Of a DNA stretch of 64,000 nucleotides, positions 43,107 through 54,009 are shown piece after piece. Under the pieces are notes generated by a model. The model saw only the letters and a program-made list of their open reading frames with translations, made no database searches and had not been told where the DNA came from. The translations under genes and the position numbers were made by a program. Source of the DNA: Lepiota brunneoincarnata (Eukaryota; Basidiomycota; Agaricomycetes; Agaricales; Agaricaceae); contig JAEBUN010000002.1 in NCBI GenBank assembly GCA_023014365.1, positions 372,001 to 436,000 on the forward strand, written 5' to 3'. Every line of letters begins with the position of its first letter. Position 1 is the stretch's first letter.

Positions 43107-43447
43107 TTCAAGAATGCATCTGACATTAGTATCTGTTCAATAGATGACATATCAAACGTTTGTCGTGGTGATGGAGCGAATGATGTGATGGGGGTTGTTG
43201 TCATTTGAGGGGGGGGTGCTGGGGAAGTACCAGGTAAAGTAAGGCTGTATCCGGACCCAGTTCCTTCTAACAAAAATCATGCGGCTTCTTCAATGTCATC
43301 AATATTCCAGGGTTCATCTGCATGATGCCTCGGGTCCTGGAGATGAAGTTGAGTGCGTAATCGCTGGTGGAAATTGATATGGAATCCACTGATAAAGAGT
43401 TTATTTCGCTCCCTTTGTGAGATTCGGTTGCGATTGAGGAGCCACGC
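43107..43447 (-). pseudogene. E1 gag, middle part (between E2 and E4)
   Basis: Minus-strand frame with WLLNRNRISQRERNKLFISG and INFHQRLRTQLHLQ. It joins the gag N-terminus at 51587 once E4 is taken out, and the zinc-knuckle part at 21032 once E2 is taken out. Stops occur near 43140-43160. Confidence 0.7.
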
Positions 43448-43832
43448 TGTTACCTGGGTTAGGGGTTCGCTCTTGAGTAGCACGGCATTTGTGGCAAGAT
43501 GTCTATACAGACTTGGTCTTGTCCTACTAGGCGTGACTTGGAGACGACAGAGCACTATAGTCCAGCCAGTTTTAAGGGCAAAGAGATATAGGAGGCAAGA
43601 ACTGTATAACACTAAGATAAGGATACAAGGTATTGTACTGTATCCTTATATACTTCTAAGTGTGGCTATACTCCTACTATAATAGTCCGGACCAAGGTAA
43701 CTATGAGTCAGAGATAAGAGACATGAGGCATATGGTAAGAATCGTCCTTCTGATGTACACTACTGATAGTTTCATAGTGACATGGGAAATGTAGCTAAAA
43801 ATAACTGTCCTTCTGATGGAATTCTGATAACA
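43448..43832 (-). repeat. E4 3' LTR
   Basis: 385 bp, TGTTACCTGGG...CTGATAACA on the + strand. It differs from the other E4 LTR at about eight sites, nearly all CpG when compared with E3. Confidence 0.9.
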
Positions 43833-43869
43833 TTAGGTCCGTTTCTAGAGTTGTTTTCCATACAACTTG

Positions 43870-45238
43870 TTAATTTCCTTCTTCCGGGTACTCGGCTAAG
43901 TAGTTTGGTTTGTAATATTCGATCTGAGTTTGGTTGGTGGAGTCTGGTCTAGGGGGAATGACTGGAGAGAAGGTGGGAGTGGGAGTTCTGTGGAGATCGA
44001 GTATAATGGCGGTTTCTGGGGATAGGGGTTGTCCTGGGTAGAAGATGTCATATAGTAGGCATCTGAAGTGGGGACTCTCTATTCTTTCTTCTGGTGGGGT
44101 GGTTGGGTTTTCTTCAGAAGGAACCGCAGGGTTCTCCTGTAATATTTGATTTGGCCATGTCGTCGTAGCATTCCTCGTAGTAGTTGTCGTGAGTGAGGTC
44201 GATGTATCTATGATGAGTTGTGGGAGTGGTCGAGGGACAGGTTGTTGAATTTCTGGAGTAGGGGGCGTGTTGAGTCTTTCAACTTGGGCATTCGGTCCGT
44301 TTATGGTGCGGTTGGAAGACAGCGCAATGGGGGCATCTATACTTGATGCAGTCGTATGAGTAATGCCCTGGGGCATATTGCTTGCATCTGAGGCAAGCAA
44401 ATTGGGGGCAATCCATAGCCCAGTGTCCTGTGTGTCTGCATTGGATACAGACTGATCTGTCAGTGGTTCGGGGGTTGGTTTGTGAGTGAACGGGATTGGG
44501 GGAGTTCCGAACTGGGACGTTGTTACTGGCGACAGTGTGGGTGGCATCCTTGGTGGGGGTGAGAAGTCTGAAGGGATTTCTGATACTGGTGGGCTTTCTT
44601 CCCTTGTTGGGGACAGTGGTGATGATTGCGGCAGTGGTCGTCATGGTAGTGGTGGGGACGGTTGTGGTGGGGGGCTGCGAGGTATGTATCTCATCTCGCT
44701 TGGGTAGGTTCTTCGACACCTCAGACATGAGGCCCGATCTTGAGCGGAGAAGTCGCTCGAGTGATTCTGCCCAGGCACGTTGTGTATTGTACGCAGTAGC
44801 GAGAGCCTTAGTCTGTTGTACGTGGTGGGTATAGTCATACCAGAGTTGTCAGTCGTATTTTGAAATTGAAGTGTGTTCCAATTTAGTCGTAAAGGCTCTG
44901 TCGGTGGCAGCCTTATGCAGATCTCTGTCAGAAGGGTGATCTGGTCCATATGATCGTACTCCAGCTGTATGGTATCTAAGGGAGGTGGCTGGGGCAGCTG
45001 TTGGTTCTGGGGTGTCATTGGGGTCGGGGGTCTCGTCCCTGAGGGAGGTGTATGTTGCGGCGAAGGTGTGAGAGGGGGTGTAGGGAGACGGGGCTGGAAC
45101 GGGAGTTGTCTGAAGTGTAGTATGTTCAATGCTTGCATTGTTTATGATGACGACGGAGGATGATGAGGAGGTTGGTGAAGGTGTTGTTGAAAAAGGGGGA
45201 GTAGTTTGGGGGCGAGCGAGGTCGAGGTTCATGGGCAT
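43870..45238 (-). pseudogene. E4 accessory ORFs a and b (overlapping)
   Basis: Both E3 accessory frames are recognisable. ORF a starts at 45238 and is broken by stops near 44846 and 44279, the latter within former CGA context. ORF b runs from 45138 with one stop near 44641, and its conserved C-terminus (SPHFRCLLYDIFYPGQ) ends at 43870. Zinc knuckles are preserved around 44330-44450. Confidence 0.65.
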
Positions 45239-45240
45239 CT

Positions 45241-48200
45241 TTAAGTATGTTTGGTGTGGGAGCGGAGTTGTCTTTGGTTGGTTCTGGTGGGTTCCTGTTC
45301 TTTCTGGAGAATTCCATGAGCTTCTTTATACTCGGTTAGGTATTCTTCAGCGTTTGTGTGGAGTGTTTCATTGGTGATCCATTCGTTCTCCATGTGGGAG
45401 TATCCTTTCCATTTGACGTAATATTGGAGTTTTCCGCGATGTCGGCGGTGATTTAGAATGGCTTCTATTTCGTATTCTTCTTCTTCATTGATGATGTCTG
45501 GTGGTGGTGGAGTTGGATGAGATCCGTATGCTTCTGTTTCAGTATATGGGGTTAGAAGGTTTCTGTGGAATATTGGGTGTATTTTCCATTTGATCAGAAG
45601 TTTTAGTTTGTAGGTGAGTGGTGATAAGACTTCTGAGATAAGGAAGGGTCCTAGTTGTTTTGGGGATATTTTTGAGGTTTTTGGCTTCTAGCCATACTTT
45701 TTGACATGTTTCAAGGGGTTTGACAGTTCTTCTGGTTCTTTGTTTCATAATATTGGCGGAGAGTTGATGTGCCGCGTGTGCTTCTTTTCTGGCATCATCA
45801 AGGAGTCTGATGCGTTCGTCTACTGATGGAAAGTTCGATGTTTCCATTACTGTGGGTATCGGCGGAGGGTTGTATCCCATGATTAGTTCAAATGGGGATT
45901 TCTGCCTTAAGGCATGTATTTTGGAGTTGTGTGCAAACTCGGCGATAGGGAGGGTTTCTGACCAGTCAAGAGGGTTTCTGGTGCAGTATATGGCAAGATA
46001 GGTTTCGATTTCCTGATTGTATCGTTCGGTAGAACCATCTGTCTGGGGATGGTATGCAGTTGTGAATGCTTGTTGGATGTTTAGTTGTTTGGCTAGTTGT
46101 CGGAGGGAGTTGGCTGCGAATCTGGGGTCTCGATCTGATATGATTTTGTCGGGTAGTCCGAATCTGGTGAAGACTTTTTCTATTAATAGTCATCCGATGT
46201 CGTCGGTGTTTGATCGATCTGAGGTTGGGATGAAAATTACCCCCTTCGTAAGGCCGTGGTCCACCACGGACAATATTGCATTGTGGCCGGCGCTAGGCGG
46301 TAGACCGGTGATAAGATCCCATGAGATCTGTGCAAATGGGCGTTTGGAAGATGATGGTGGAATCGGTTGAGTTGGTGCGCGGTCCAGTCTGCATATGATT
46401 TTGTGTTGCTGGCACTCTGGACAGCCTTTGACGTAGTTCTTTATGAACGTTGACATTCCTGGCCAATATACTTCTTTCTTGGCGAGGCGGTATGTTTCTT
46501 GTTCTCCAGGGTGGCCACGTGTAGGGTGGTCATGGTATCTTGCGATGACATCGTGTCTGAGTTGGAGGTCTTCTGGAATAATGACACATTCTTGGAACGT
46601 GAGGAGTGGACCATTTGAGGTTGGAACTGTTCCGAAGTCCTTATCGGCAGCGTTAGGGTGGGTTTCTTTTAGGAGTTTGAACGCTTCGGTGGTTCTAGCG
46701 TCATATTTGGGTGATTCCGTGATTCTTTCTTGGAGTTCCATATCGACAGTGGCGATAAAGAGGTGTTCTGGGAGTATTGTGATTAGGTTTTGGTCTTCTA
46801 TGTCAGCGGTGGCAACAAAGAGGTTGTTTGGAAGCATGGTGACGTCTTTGTTATCATTATCTTCATCAGGGATGTGGTCTGGACGTCTTGATAGGGTGTC
46901 TGGTGCAGGGATCTTTGATCCTGGGACATGTTCTAATTTGAAGTTGTAGTCAGCGAGGGTCTGGACCCATTGTGCTTGTCTGCGATTGATTTTCTGGGGT
47001 TTGCACCAGTATGTTAGGTTTTGGTGGTCTGTTCTGATATGGACAGTGTGGGGGCTGCCAAGGAGGTAATGGCGCCATTCTTCGAGGGCTCGGATAATTG
47101 CAAGAAGTTCCCTGTCGTAGATATCGTAGTTGCGTTCCGCTGGTCCGAACATCTTTGAATAGAATGATATGGGTTTCCGTATTCCGTTGATGTCATGTTG
47201 ATACAGGACAGCTCCTGATGCGAATTTAGAAGCATCGGCTTCTATTTTGAAGGGTTTTGTGGAGTCGGGTATGAGGAGTACCGGTTCTTTCAGGAATTCG
47301 TTCTTGAGTGTTTCAAACGCTTTCTGCTGTTCTTCTTTCCATTCGAATTTGTTTGATTTGGAAAGGAGTTGATTCAGGGGTTTGGTGTGGTGGGAGTAGC
47401 TGTGGATGAACTTCCAGTAGAAGTTACAGAATCCGATGAATTTTCGAATGTGTCGGACTGTTTTTGGCACTGGCCAGTCCTCTATTCCCTTGAGTGTTCC
47501 GGGATCCATTTTGATCTCGTCTGGCGTGATGATCATGCCGAGATATTCGAGTTGTTGTTTGTTGAACTCGCATTTCTCCGTTTTGAGGTAAAGGTTGTTT
47601 TCCTGCAGGATTTGCAGTACTTTTTCCGTAAGTTGGTCAGTTTCTTCCTGGGTTTACCGTAGATTAGGATATCATCCATGTAGATGATGATTCCTCCTTT
47701 CTCCATTATTTCAGAGAACAATGTGTCCATCATGTGTTGGAATGTCGCGGGACTGTTGCAGAGTCCAAAAAACATAACAGTCAGTTTGAAAAGACCCATG
47801 GGAGTCTTGAACACTGCTTTCCATTGATCGCCGTCTTTGATTCTGACGTTATTGTATCCTAAGCAGATGTTGAGCTTAGTGAAATACTTAGCTCCTTTGA
47901 GTTTGTCCATGATAGAGGAAATCATGGGAATTGGGTAAGCGTTTTTGACAGTGTGGTCATTTAGGTAACGATAGTCTTGGCAAGGTCGGAGGTCTCCTCC
48001 TTTCTTGGCAACAAAAAAGAAGGGTGATGCCATAGGGGATTTTGAGGGGCGGATGTAGCCTTTTTGGAGGTTTTCGTCTATGAATTCCTTCAGTGCTTTT
48101 TCTTCGGCAGGTGCCACTTGATAAGGTTTCATCGATTTTGCTTCGAATGTTGGTTTTAGTTCAATTTCGTGATCAAACGTTCTTGATGGTGGGAATCATT

Positions 48201-49077
48201 TGGAGGCTTTCTTGTTGAATATTTTAGCCCATCGGGCGAATCTTTGAGGAATCTCGGGTGGTTCCTTGTTTGATTCTGGTTGTTTTCCTTTTTGGTTTGC
48301 CGATTTTGTCGGGTTGTGTTGCTCATTGTGGAGGTTTGTGGCATGTGTCGCTTTGGTGTTTACTTCCAATGGGGTTAGAAGCATCAGGTTCATCTCTCTT
48401 TCCAGGGAGAAGGTATCGAGGTCAACGTTTGACAGGTTGACGTATTCTTCGGGGTTTTCCTTGGGTTGAGAGGTTTTTCCAGCCATTATGTCCATGGCGA
48501 TGGAGTTGAGTTCGACAGGTCGTTGTAGGGTTCTGAGGAGTTTGGAAAAGTCTTGGTGATCGATTTGTGGTTTCCAAGAAAACGTCTTGGTTTTCCAGTT
48601 GATGTCGGGATTGTATTGTTCCAACCATGGGAATCCAATGATGAGGTCTTTCTCACCAGTGTTTGTAATGTACGCTTCTAGTGTGCAATCTCTTCCATCA
48701 ATGATGGTTCTGATTTTGATGTATTCATGGATCTTGCCATGTTGATTATCAGTTCCGTCAACATTACTGAGTGGAATTGGTTGGTCCAGCCATTTGGTTT
48801 GATAACCATGTCGTTCAACAACCTTGTGGGATATGAAGTTCCCTTGGGCTCCTGAGTCTATCAGGGTGGTGATGGCCACGGGTTTTGATGTCCGTTCACT
48901 CCAAATCTCGATGGGTAAGAAAAGGGATCGTTTATTTGGGGATAATCGTAATTGTACAGAGTTTATCGAGAAAGTGTTTTTCTGAGAGTGATGGTATGAA
49001 ATGTCCTTCTGAGTTCTGGAACGTGCAGGGGCACATCGGTCGACAATGTTCCTTTTTAAAAATCCTGGAATGGACGC
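45241..49077 (-). pseudogene. E4 pol remnant
   Basis: About 90% or better identity to E3 Pol by eye. Protease (ALIDSGAQGNFIS equivalent at about 48860), RT with [10 protein letters not shown] near 47660, RNase H, and integrase (SPFELIMGYNPPP region missing its mate after a stop near 46190) are all recognisable. Stops and frameshifts occur near 48190, 47640, 46190 and 45680. SER to S-K-stop near 48195 is CG to CA plus CG to TG. Confidence 0.85.
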
Positions 49078-50835
49078 ATCTCCGAGTCCTTGGCTAGCGC
49101 GGAGTGGAGTTCTTGTTGGAGTTCAGGATCGAGATCATTGACCATTTGGCGCATCTGAGATGCGACTTCTGCGATGGCAAGGGAATACTTGTGTTGTGGT
49201 GATTGTTGGGCGTTCTGGTTTGGAAATCCGGGACAAGTGTTTTGTTGTCCAGGAAAGGGACGGTTGGGGTTTCTTGCAGGACGAGGAGGATTGGTGCACA
49301 TTCCTGGGAAACGTCTAGCTGGCGGTGGTTGAGGGCATTTGCTAACCCAATGATCTTTGGCTCCACATCAGAAGCATTCCTGGTTTTGGTATGATTTCAT
49401 TTGTTGTCTGGTGACAATGGCATCTAACTCCAATGGTTCTTGTGCAGAGTTTTCTTCGGTATATTCTGGTTGTGGGATTTCGGGATAAGGATCTTCAAAT
49501 CCTTCTTCTATTGTGACATGGTCTACTTCCATGGCATGTGGGTCGTGTGGAGTGAATCGTGGAGCGTTGCTACTCTGGTAGAATTGTGCGTAGGGCATGT
49601 TGTTGTTTGGACAGCTTGGTCCGTGGTTGGGTTGGTATTGGTTCCTTTGAGGGAATGTATTTCTGGGGGTGCCATAGAGGGCGTTGATTTGGCAGAAATT
49701 GTCATCGAGTTTATTGGCTCGGGTGTACCAAGCGGTGATAGTTGTCGGAGGGTTTTCCAATTCGTTGATCTTCATGGCAATGCAGCGGTCGATTGCCTTG
49801 CGGTATAGATCGATCAGGGTGCGATCTTCGTTTAATCCGGATTGTCGGACAAGTTCCTTGAACTGAGCATTGAACTCGGTCATTGGTTTGCCTGCTTGGT
49901 GCAGGGTTTGAAGTCTGGTATGCACGTATGCATGTTCGTCCGCTGGGGTGAAGTCGGCTCTAAGTCGAGTGGTGAAGTTGTCCCATGACTCCATGGCTAT
50001 GGGTTGCCCTTGTTGAGTTTGGGCATTTCTCTCGTGGAGGTACTGTCTGGCCCAGGCTCGGGCATCTCCTGATTGCATTGTCGAAAGGACAAATAGAGTC
50101 CTAGCGAGATCGGTGTTGTAAGTGGTCGCGTTGGCAAGCATGTAAACTTCACATTGGAAGATCCAATCTTCGAACAGTCTTCTAGTTCCATTGAAGGCGA
50201 TAGGTTTGAGGAGTCCTAGCTCCTTTGGGGTAGCTGTGGCGGCCATTATTTGTAATTGTCTAGGTGGTGGCGGCGGTGGTGGTGATGGTGGTTGTGTTGG
50301 TCGTAAAGGAGGAGCCAGTAGGGCTAAGGGTGCGATGGGTAATGCAGGTGGTTGTGGATCAGGATCTGATTGGTTGTTGTCTGTTATGTAGACATCTGAA
50401 TCATTATCTATGGAAGTTTTTCCTCGGTTGAGTTCGACAAAGGCTTCATGTCTTGAAAGGAGATTCTCTTCAGAACCTGTGAGTTCTCTTGGTTGTTGTA
50501 CGGCTTGTTGAAGTCTTTTAAGTTTGAGTGGGAAAAGCTGGTTTGCGATGATATCGTGTTTTTCTTGTTCTTCATGTTGTCTTTGTTTTTCGGCTAATGC
50601 GGCTGAGAAACTTGATGATGTTGTTGGGACTAGTTGAATGGACATTGATGCACATGGTTTAGGTGAAGCAAATGGGGATGGAGGATAGAATGGGGATGGT
50701 GTCTGAGTGGGGATAGGGTTTCTTCTGGGATCTGGGTTTTGGGTTCCTGATCCTGAGATTCTGCTTCTCGATTTGGGAGGAGGGGGTGATGGGGATTCTC
50801 GGGCCAAGAATTTCTTTGGAGGTGTGGTGATATTT
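49056..50835 (-). pseudogene. E4 gag remnant
   Basis: A frame of about 590 codons, open except for one TGA at 49368 inside the zinc knuckle (QECF-stop-CGAKDHW), where E3 has CGA. The N-terminal Pro-rich region and coiled-coil-like EKQRQHEEQEKHD are present. It overlaps pol in the -1 frame as in E3. Confidence 0.85.
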
Positions 50836-51196
50836 GTCTAGCGATCAATTATCGCTAGAAGTATGAAGAATTGGGTGGCGATTATGGATATTCCTGAATA
50901 TAGGTTCCATGATCTGACGACACAGCAGTGGCAGGGGCACGTGATGCGTTCGAGTTCTAGGGTGATGATTCGGTAGGTGATGAGGGTGGCGGTAGAAGTG
51001 AAAACAAAAATGAGTAGGTAAGCCAGATCTTCTGGCGGGGAGAGGTTGAGGGACGTAGCGATGGCTACACAGAGAGGTGGTTTTCTTTCGCACGTCGTTT
51101 TGAACGACCAGGGTACCTCGACACGTTCAGTACGTCAGCAGAGCAGAGCAGAGTAGAGGGCGAGCAAGGGATAAGCAGCAGAGTATCTTAGTGTTT

Positions 51197-51581
51197 TGTT
51201 ACCCAGGTTAGGGGTTCGCTCTTGAGTAGCATGGTGTTCGTGGCAAGATGTCTATACAGACTTGGTCTTGTCCTACTAGGCGTGACTTGGAGACGACGGA
51301 GCACTATAGTCCAGCCGGTTTTAAGGGCAAAGAGATATAGGAGGCAAGAACTGTATAACACTAAGATAAGGATACAAGATATTGTACTGTATCCTTATAT
51401 ACTTCTAAGTGTGGCTATACTCCTACTATAATAGTCCGGACCAAGGTAACTATGAGTCAGAGATAAGAGACATGAGGCATATGGTAAGAATCGTCCTTCT
51501 GATGTACACTACTGATAGTTTCATAGTGACATGGGAAATGTAGCTAAAAATAACTGTCCTTCTGATGGAATTCTGATAACA
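51197..51581 (-). repeat. E4 5' LTR
   Basis: 385 bp. On the minus strand AACACTAAGATA follows it directly at 51184-51195, complementary to TATCTTAGTGTT in the LTR. Confidence 0.9.
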
Positions 51582-51586
51582 CACAC

Positions 51587-52177
51587 GGCTCGCGTCAGGA
51601 ATTCTCAGTAATACTCCCCAAACTGAATTCGGTCTTTCATGGGCATAGCGGCATTTTGTTCTACAAAGACTTCGAGGTCGGTCACATTATACTTTGCATC
51701 GTCTTCTGCTCCTGGGTACATGGCTGTGATCTCTCCTTTGAAGTGGACCCAGTCAGCTCCAGTGGCCGATGGACAGCTAGTCCAGGCATCATATTTTCGG
51801 CTGTCAAGGTAGCGAAGGGTGTGGAGGATTTGTTCATGATCAGTAAGTCCACATTCTCGGCCTAGCATTTCTATCTCATTGAAGAACCTTTTTAGAGACC
51901 TAGGGTGTCCATCAAATTTAGGGGTGTTCCGGTCAAAGCGAGATGGCATGTGGCGAAACTGTAGTTGCTGATGGAAGGGAAATGGTTGCTGATTAGGGGG
52001 TTGGGCTTGTGGACTGGCTTGACCAGGAAATTGGGCTGGTCTGAATCCAGGGGGGGGCTGACCTTGCAGAATGGGGAAATGCCAAGCTCCATATCCTGGT
52101 GGGTTCCCTTGCTGCTGCTGTTCATTATTGTCATTGAGGTCAAGTCCTAGGTCTACCTCTGCTCCTATATCGGCCAT
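51587..52177 (-). pseudogene. E1 gag, N-terminal part
   Basis: From ATG 52177 (MADIGAEVDLGLDLNDN), with a Gln/Pro-rich region (NPPGYGAWHFPILQGQ) and then the capsid-like FDGHPRSLKRFFNEIEML. A TGA near 51605 (EYY-stop-EFLTRAV) is probably former CGA. E4 interrupts the frame just after this. Confidence 0.8.
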
Positions 52178-52353
52178 TACAAGTTCGAGATGAAAAGAAG
52201 AATCTGAAGGGGAAATAGAGCTGGAATTGAACGAGAAGAATTCGCTGGCAGTTGCTAGAGTTTCAAGGGATAGGTTGTGGGGATTGTGAAGGGACAATAT
52301 GACTTCTTGGGCAAGATTTCGGGATATGCTGGTCCACTAGGTAGGTTTGAAGC

Positions 52354-52372
52354 CCCTCGCGGTGGGCTCCAG
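52354..52372 (-). promoter_or_regulatory. E1 primer binding site
   Basis: On the minus strand TGGAGCCCACCGCGAGGGG begins two bases inside the 5' LTR edge at 52375. It is identical to the E2 site. Confidence 0.75.
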
Positions 52373-52374
52373 TT

Positions 52375-54009
52375 GAAGAGGGTCAGACTCTCCGACAATG
52401 CGATCGCGTCGGTACAGAAATGGCTACGATAGGATAAAAGCGGTGATATGCGAAGCACAGAGAAAACTAAAAGAGGGAGGAAATTTACTCTATGATCAAG
52501 CTCGTGAAATGGAATGGAGAAATGAATAGGAAAATTTGTCTGCCCTTGAACACATGCAGCTGTCAACGGGACGGATACGCCGACAAATGATAGCTGTCCC
52601 TTGTTGCGCTGAAAAGGTAAAAACGTTCGTATGTTTTAATATGGATAGTGGGCTTGTTTTCACTAAGCTTAGCCGAAATTCGATAAGCTTAAGCTAATAC
52701 AAGTGGAATGAGATAGATAAGGAACAGTTTCGTCTTTTAGGGTGTTCTGGGGGTGCGTTCTGACAGCGAAATTCAAGAGAGTAGTGTTTTAGAGGTTAAC
52801 GAACAGCCGTTGAAGTTATCTTAGCCGTACGGTGCAACAATGAAAGGACAATCCCTGTCAATTCAAAGCGCGGGGTCTCTAGTCTCTGGTCTCTGGTCTC
52901 TGTCTCTGTCTCTGTCTCTAGCACTCTGGAACTCTAAACTCTGAACTCTGGTCTCTGTCTCTGTCTCTGGGTTGGTCGACGACCGAAGAATTCACACTTA
53001 ACGACGCACACTAAATAGCCCTCTGAAACCGTTCTTGATCACGGCTCGCAGACTTGCGTGTGGAAGCGGGGGTGAGACCTCTTGCTTCTCCACGAACAAG
53101 TGCGACTGTATTTATATTGTTTAGATACATACAAGAGATAGTAAATATGAAATAGAAAACAATAAGCTTAATTGTTACAGGCACTGTAGAACATTTTGGA
53201 AGGTTCGGCAGCATTTCTACCTTGCCCTGGGTTATGGGTTTTTCTCTGATTAACGAATGGCAATCCAGCCAGACGTGTTTCGTGCTCGTCTGCATTATTC
53301 TGCGTCCACGCGAGCGCGTTAAGACTCCGGATCAATTATGATCGGAATGTATAGCGGATGGACAGTCCCTTGATCCGTTGTAATTAATCTCAGTTAAGCA
53401 ATAGGCCGAGGTGCCGGGACCCACAAAGCACTCGTTAATTAGGAGTCTTTGATATTTCTAGGGTTTTGGGCATCGGGTGTCGCCTCCCGAACGTTGAACG
53501 TTCCGTTCCGTGGTCCGGTCATCATTATTGGGCTCGCTTTCGACGTAATACTCCTGCGACAGCCGCTAGGTACATTCTTTATATTCAAACGCATCCGGGT
53601 TCATCAGAAAACTGCTCGTAAGGTCCCTTGATGCGACCGGAGTATACTCGATAGACTATGTAGAGTCCTGAATCCCTCTGGAAAGCGTTCCGATAGTTTG
53701 GTTCACTAAGCTTAGTGATAATGAACTGGTTTGAACACTTCCAAGGCTCGAATATCCTCAATTCGGTCGAACTGGCTACTACGGGACATAGTACCAATCC
53801 TCTATAGAGTTCTTTAATGATATAGCCAATGATTCTATGTAGAGAATCGTTCCGGAGTACGGAATTCATGTATAGGCGTGAAATCGGCGTATCAGCGCGA
53901 GCGCTCCGAAAGTCATGATCCGGGGTTCGGGTTCCGAGTTCGACTCCCGAAAGTACAAGAGGTGGCATGGGGCAGCCGTTGCGCATGCAGCCGCATGCCA
54001 ACCTCTACA
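52375..54009 (-). repeat. E1 5' LTR (right copy, interrupted)
   Basis: Matches 14714-15428 but lacks about 370 bp after 52433 and is split by the E2-family solo LTR at 52610-53894. It ends CCTCTACA beside the AGAT duplication. Confidence 0.85.
52610..53894 (-). repeat. E5: solo LTR of the E2 family
   Basis: 1285 bp, reverse complement of the E2 LTRs. It is flanked by the 4-bp duplication GCGC (52606-52609, 53895-53898) and has no internal element sequence. It is the product of LTR-LTR recombination after insertion into the E1 LTR. Confidence 0.92.

Larger units (their letters stand above)
43448..51581 (-). mobile_element. E4: second chromovirus of the E3 family, decayed
   Basis: 8134 bp on the minus strand with 385-bp LTRs and a near-perfect target duplication (CACGC 43443-43447, CACAC 51582-51586). 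It has the same layout as E3, including the self-primer pairing. Many C to T and G to A changes at CpG have made stops in gag, pol and accessory frames, and pol has a small deletion near 45680. Confidence 0.9.
14714..54009 (-). mobile_element. E1: outer Ty3/gypsy retrotransposon, minus strand, carrying nested elements
   Basis: The insertion interrupts TPR-CHAT C and is flanked by the 4-bp duplication AGAT (14710-14713, 54010-54013). LTRs (TG...CA) lie at 14714-15428 and 52375-54009. E1's own sequence is 14714-21036, 43107-43447, 51582-52609 and 53895-54009; the rest is later insertions. Read on the minus strand the order is LTR, PBS, gag, protease, RT, RNase H, integrase, LTR, with no chromodomain. 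Many in-frame stops show that it is dead. Confidence 0.9.
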
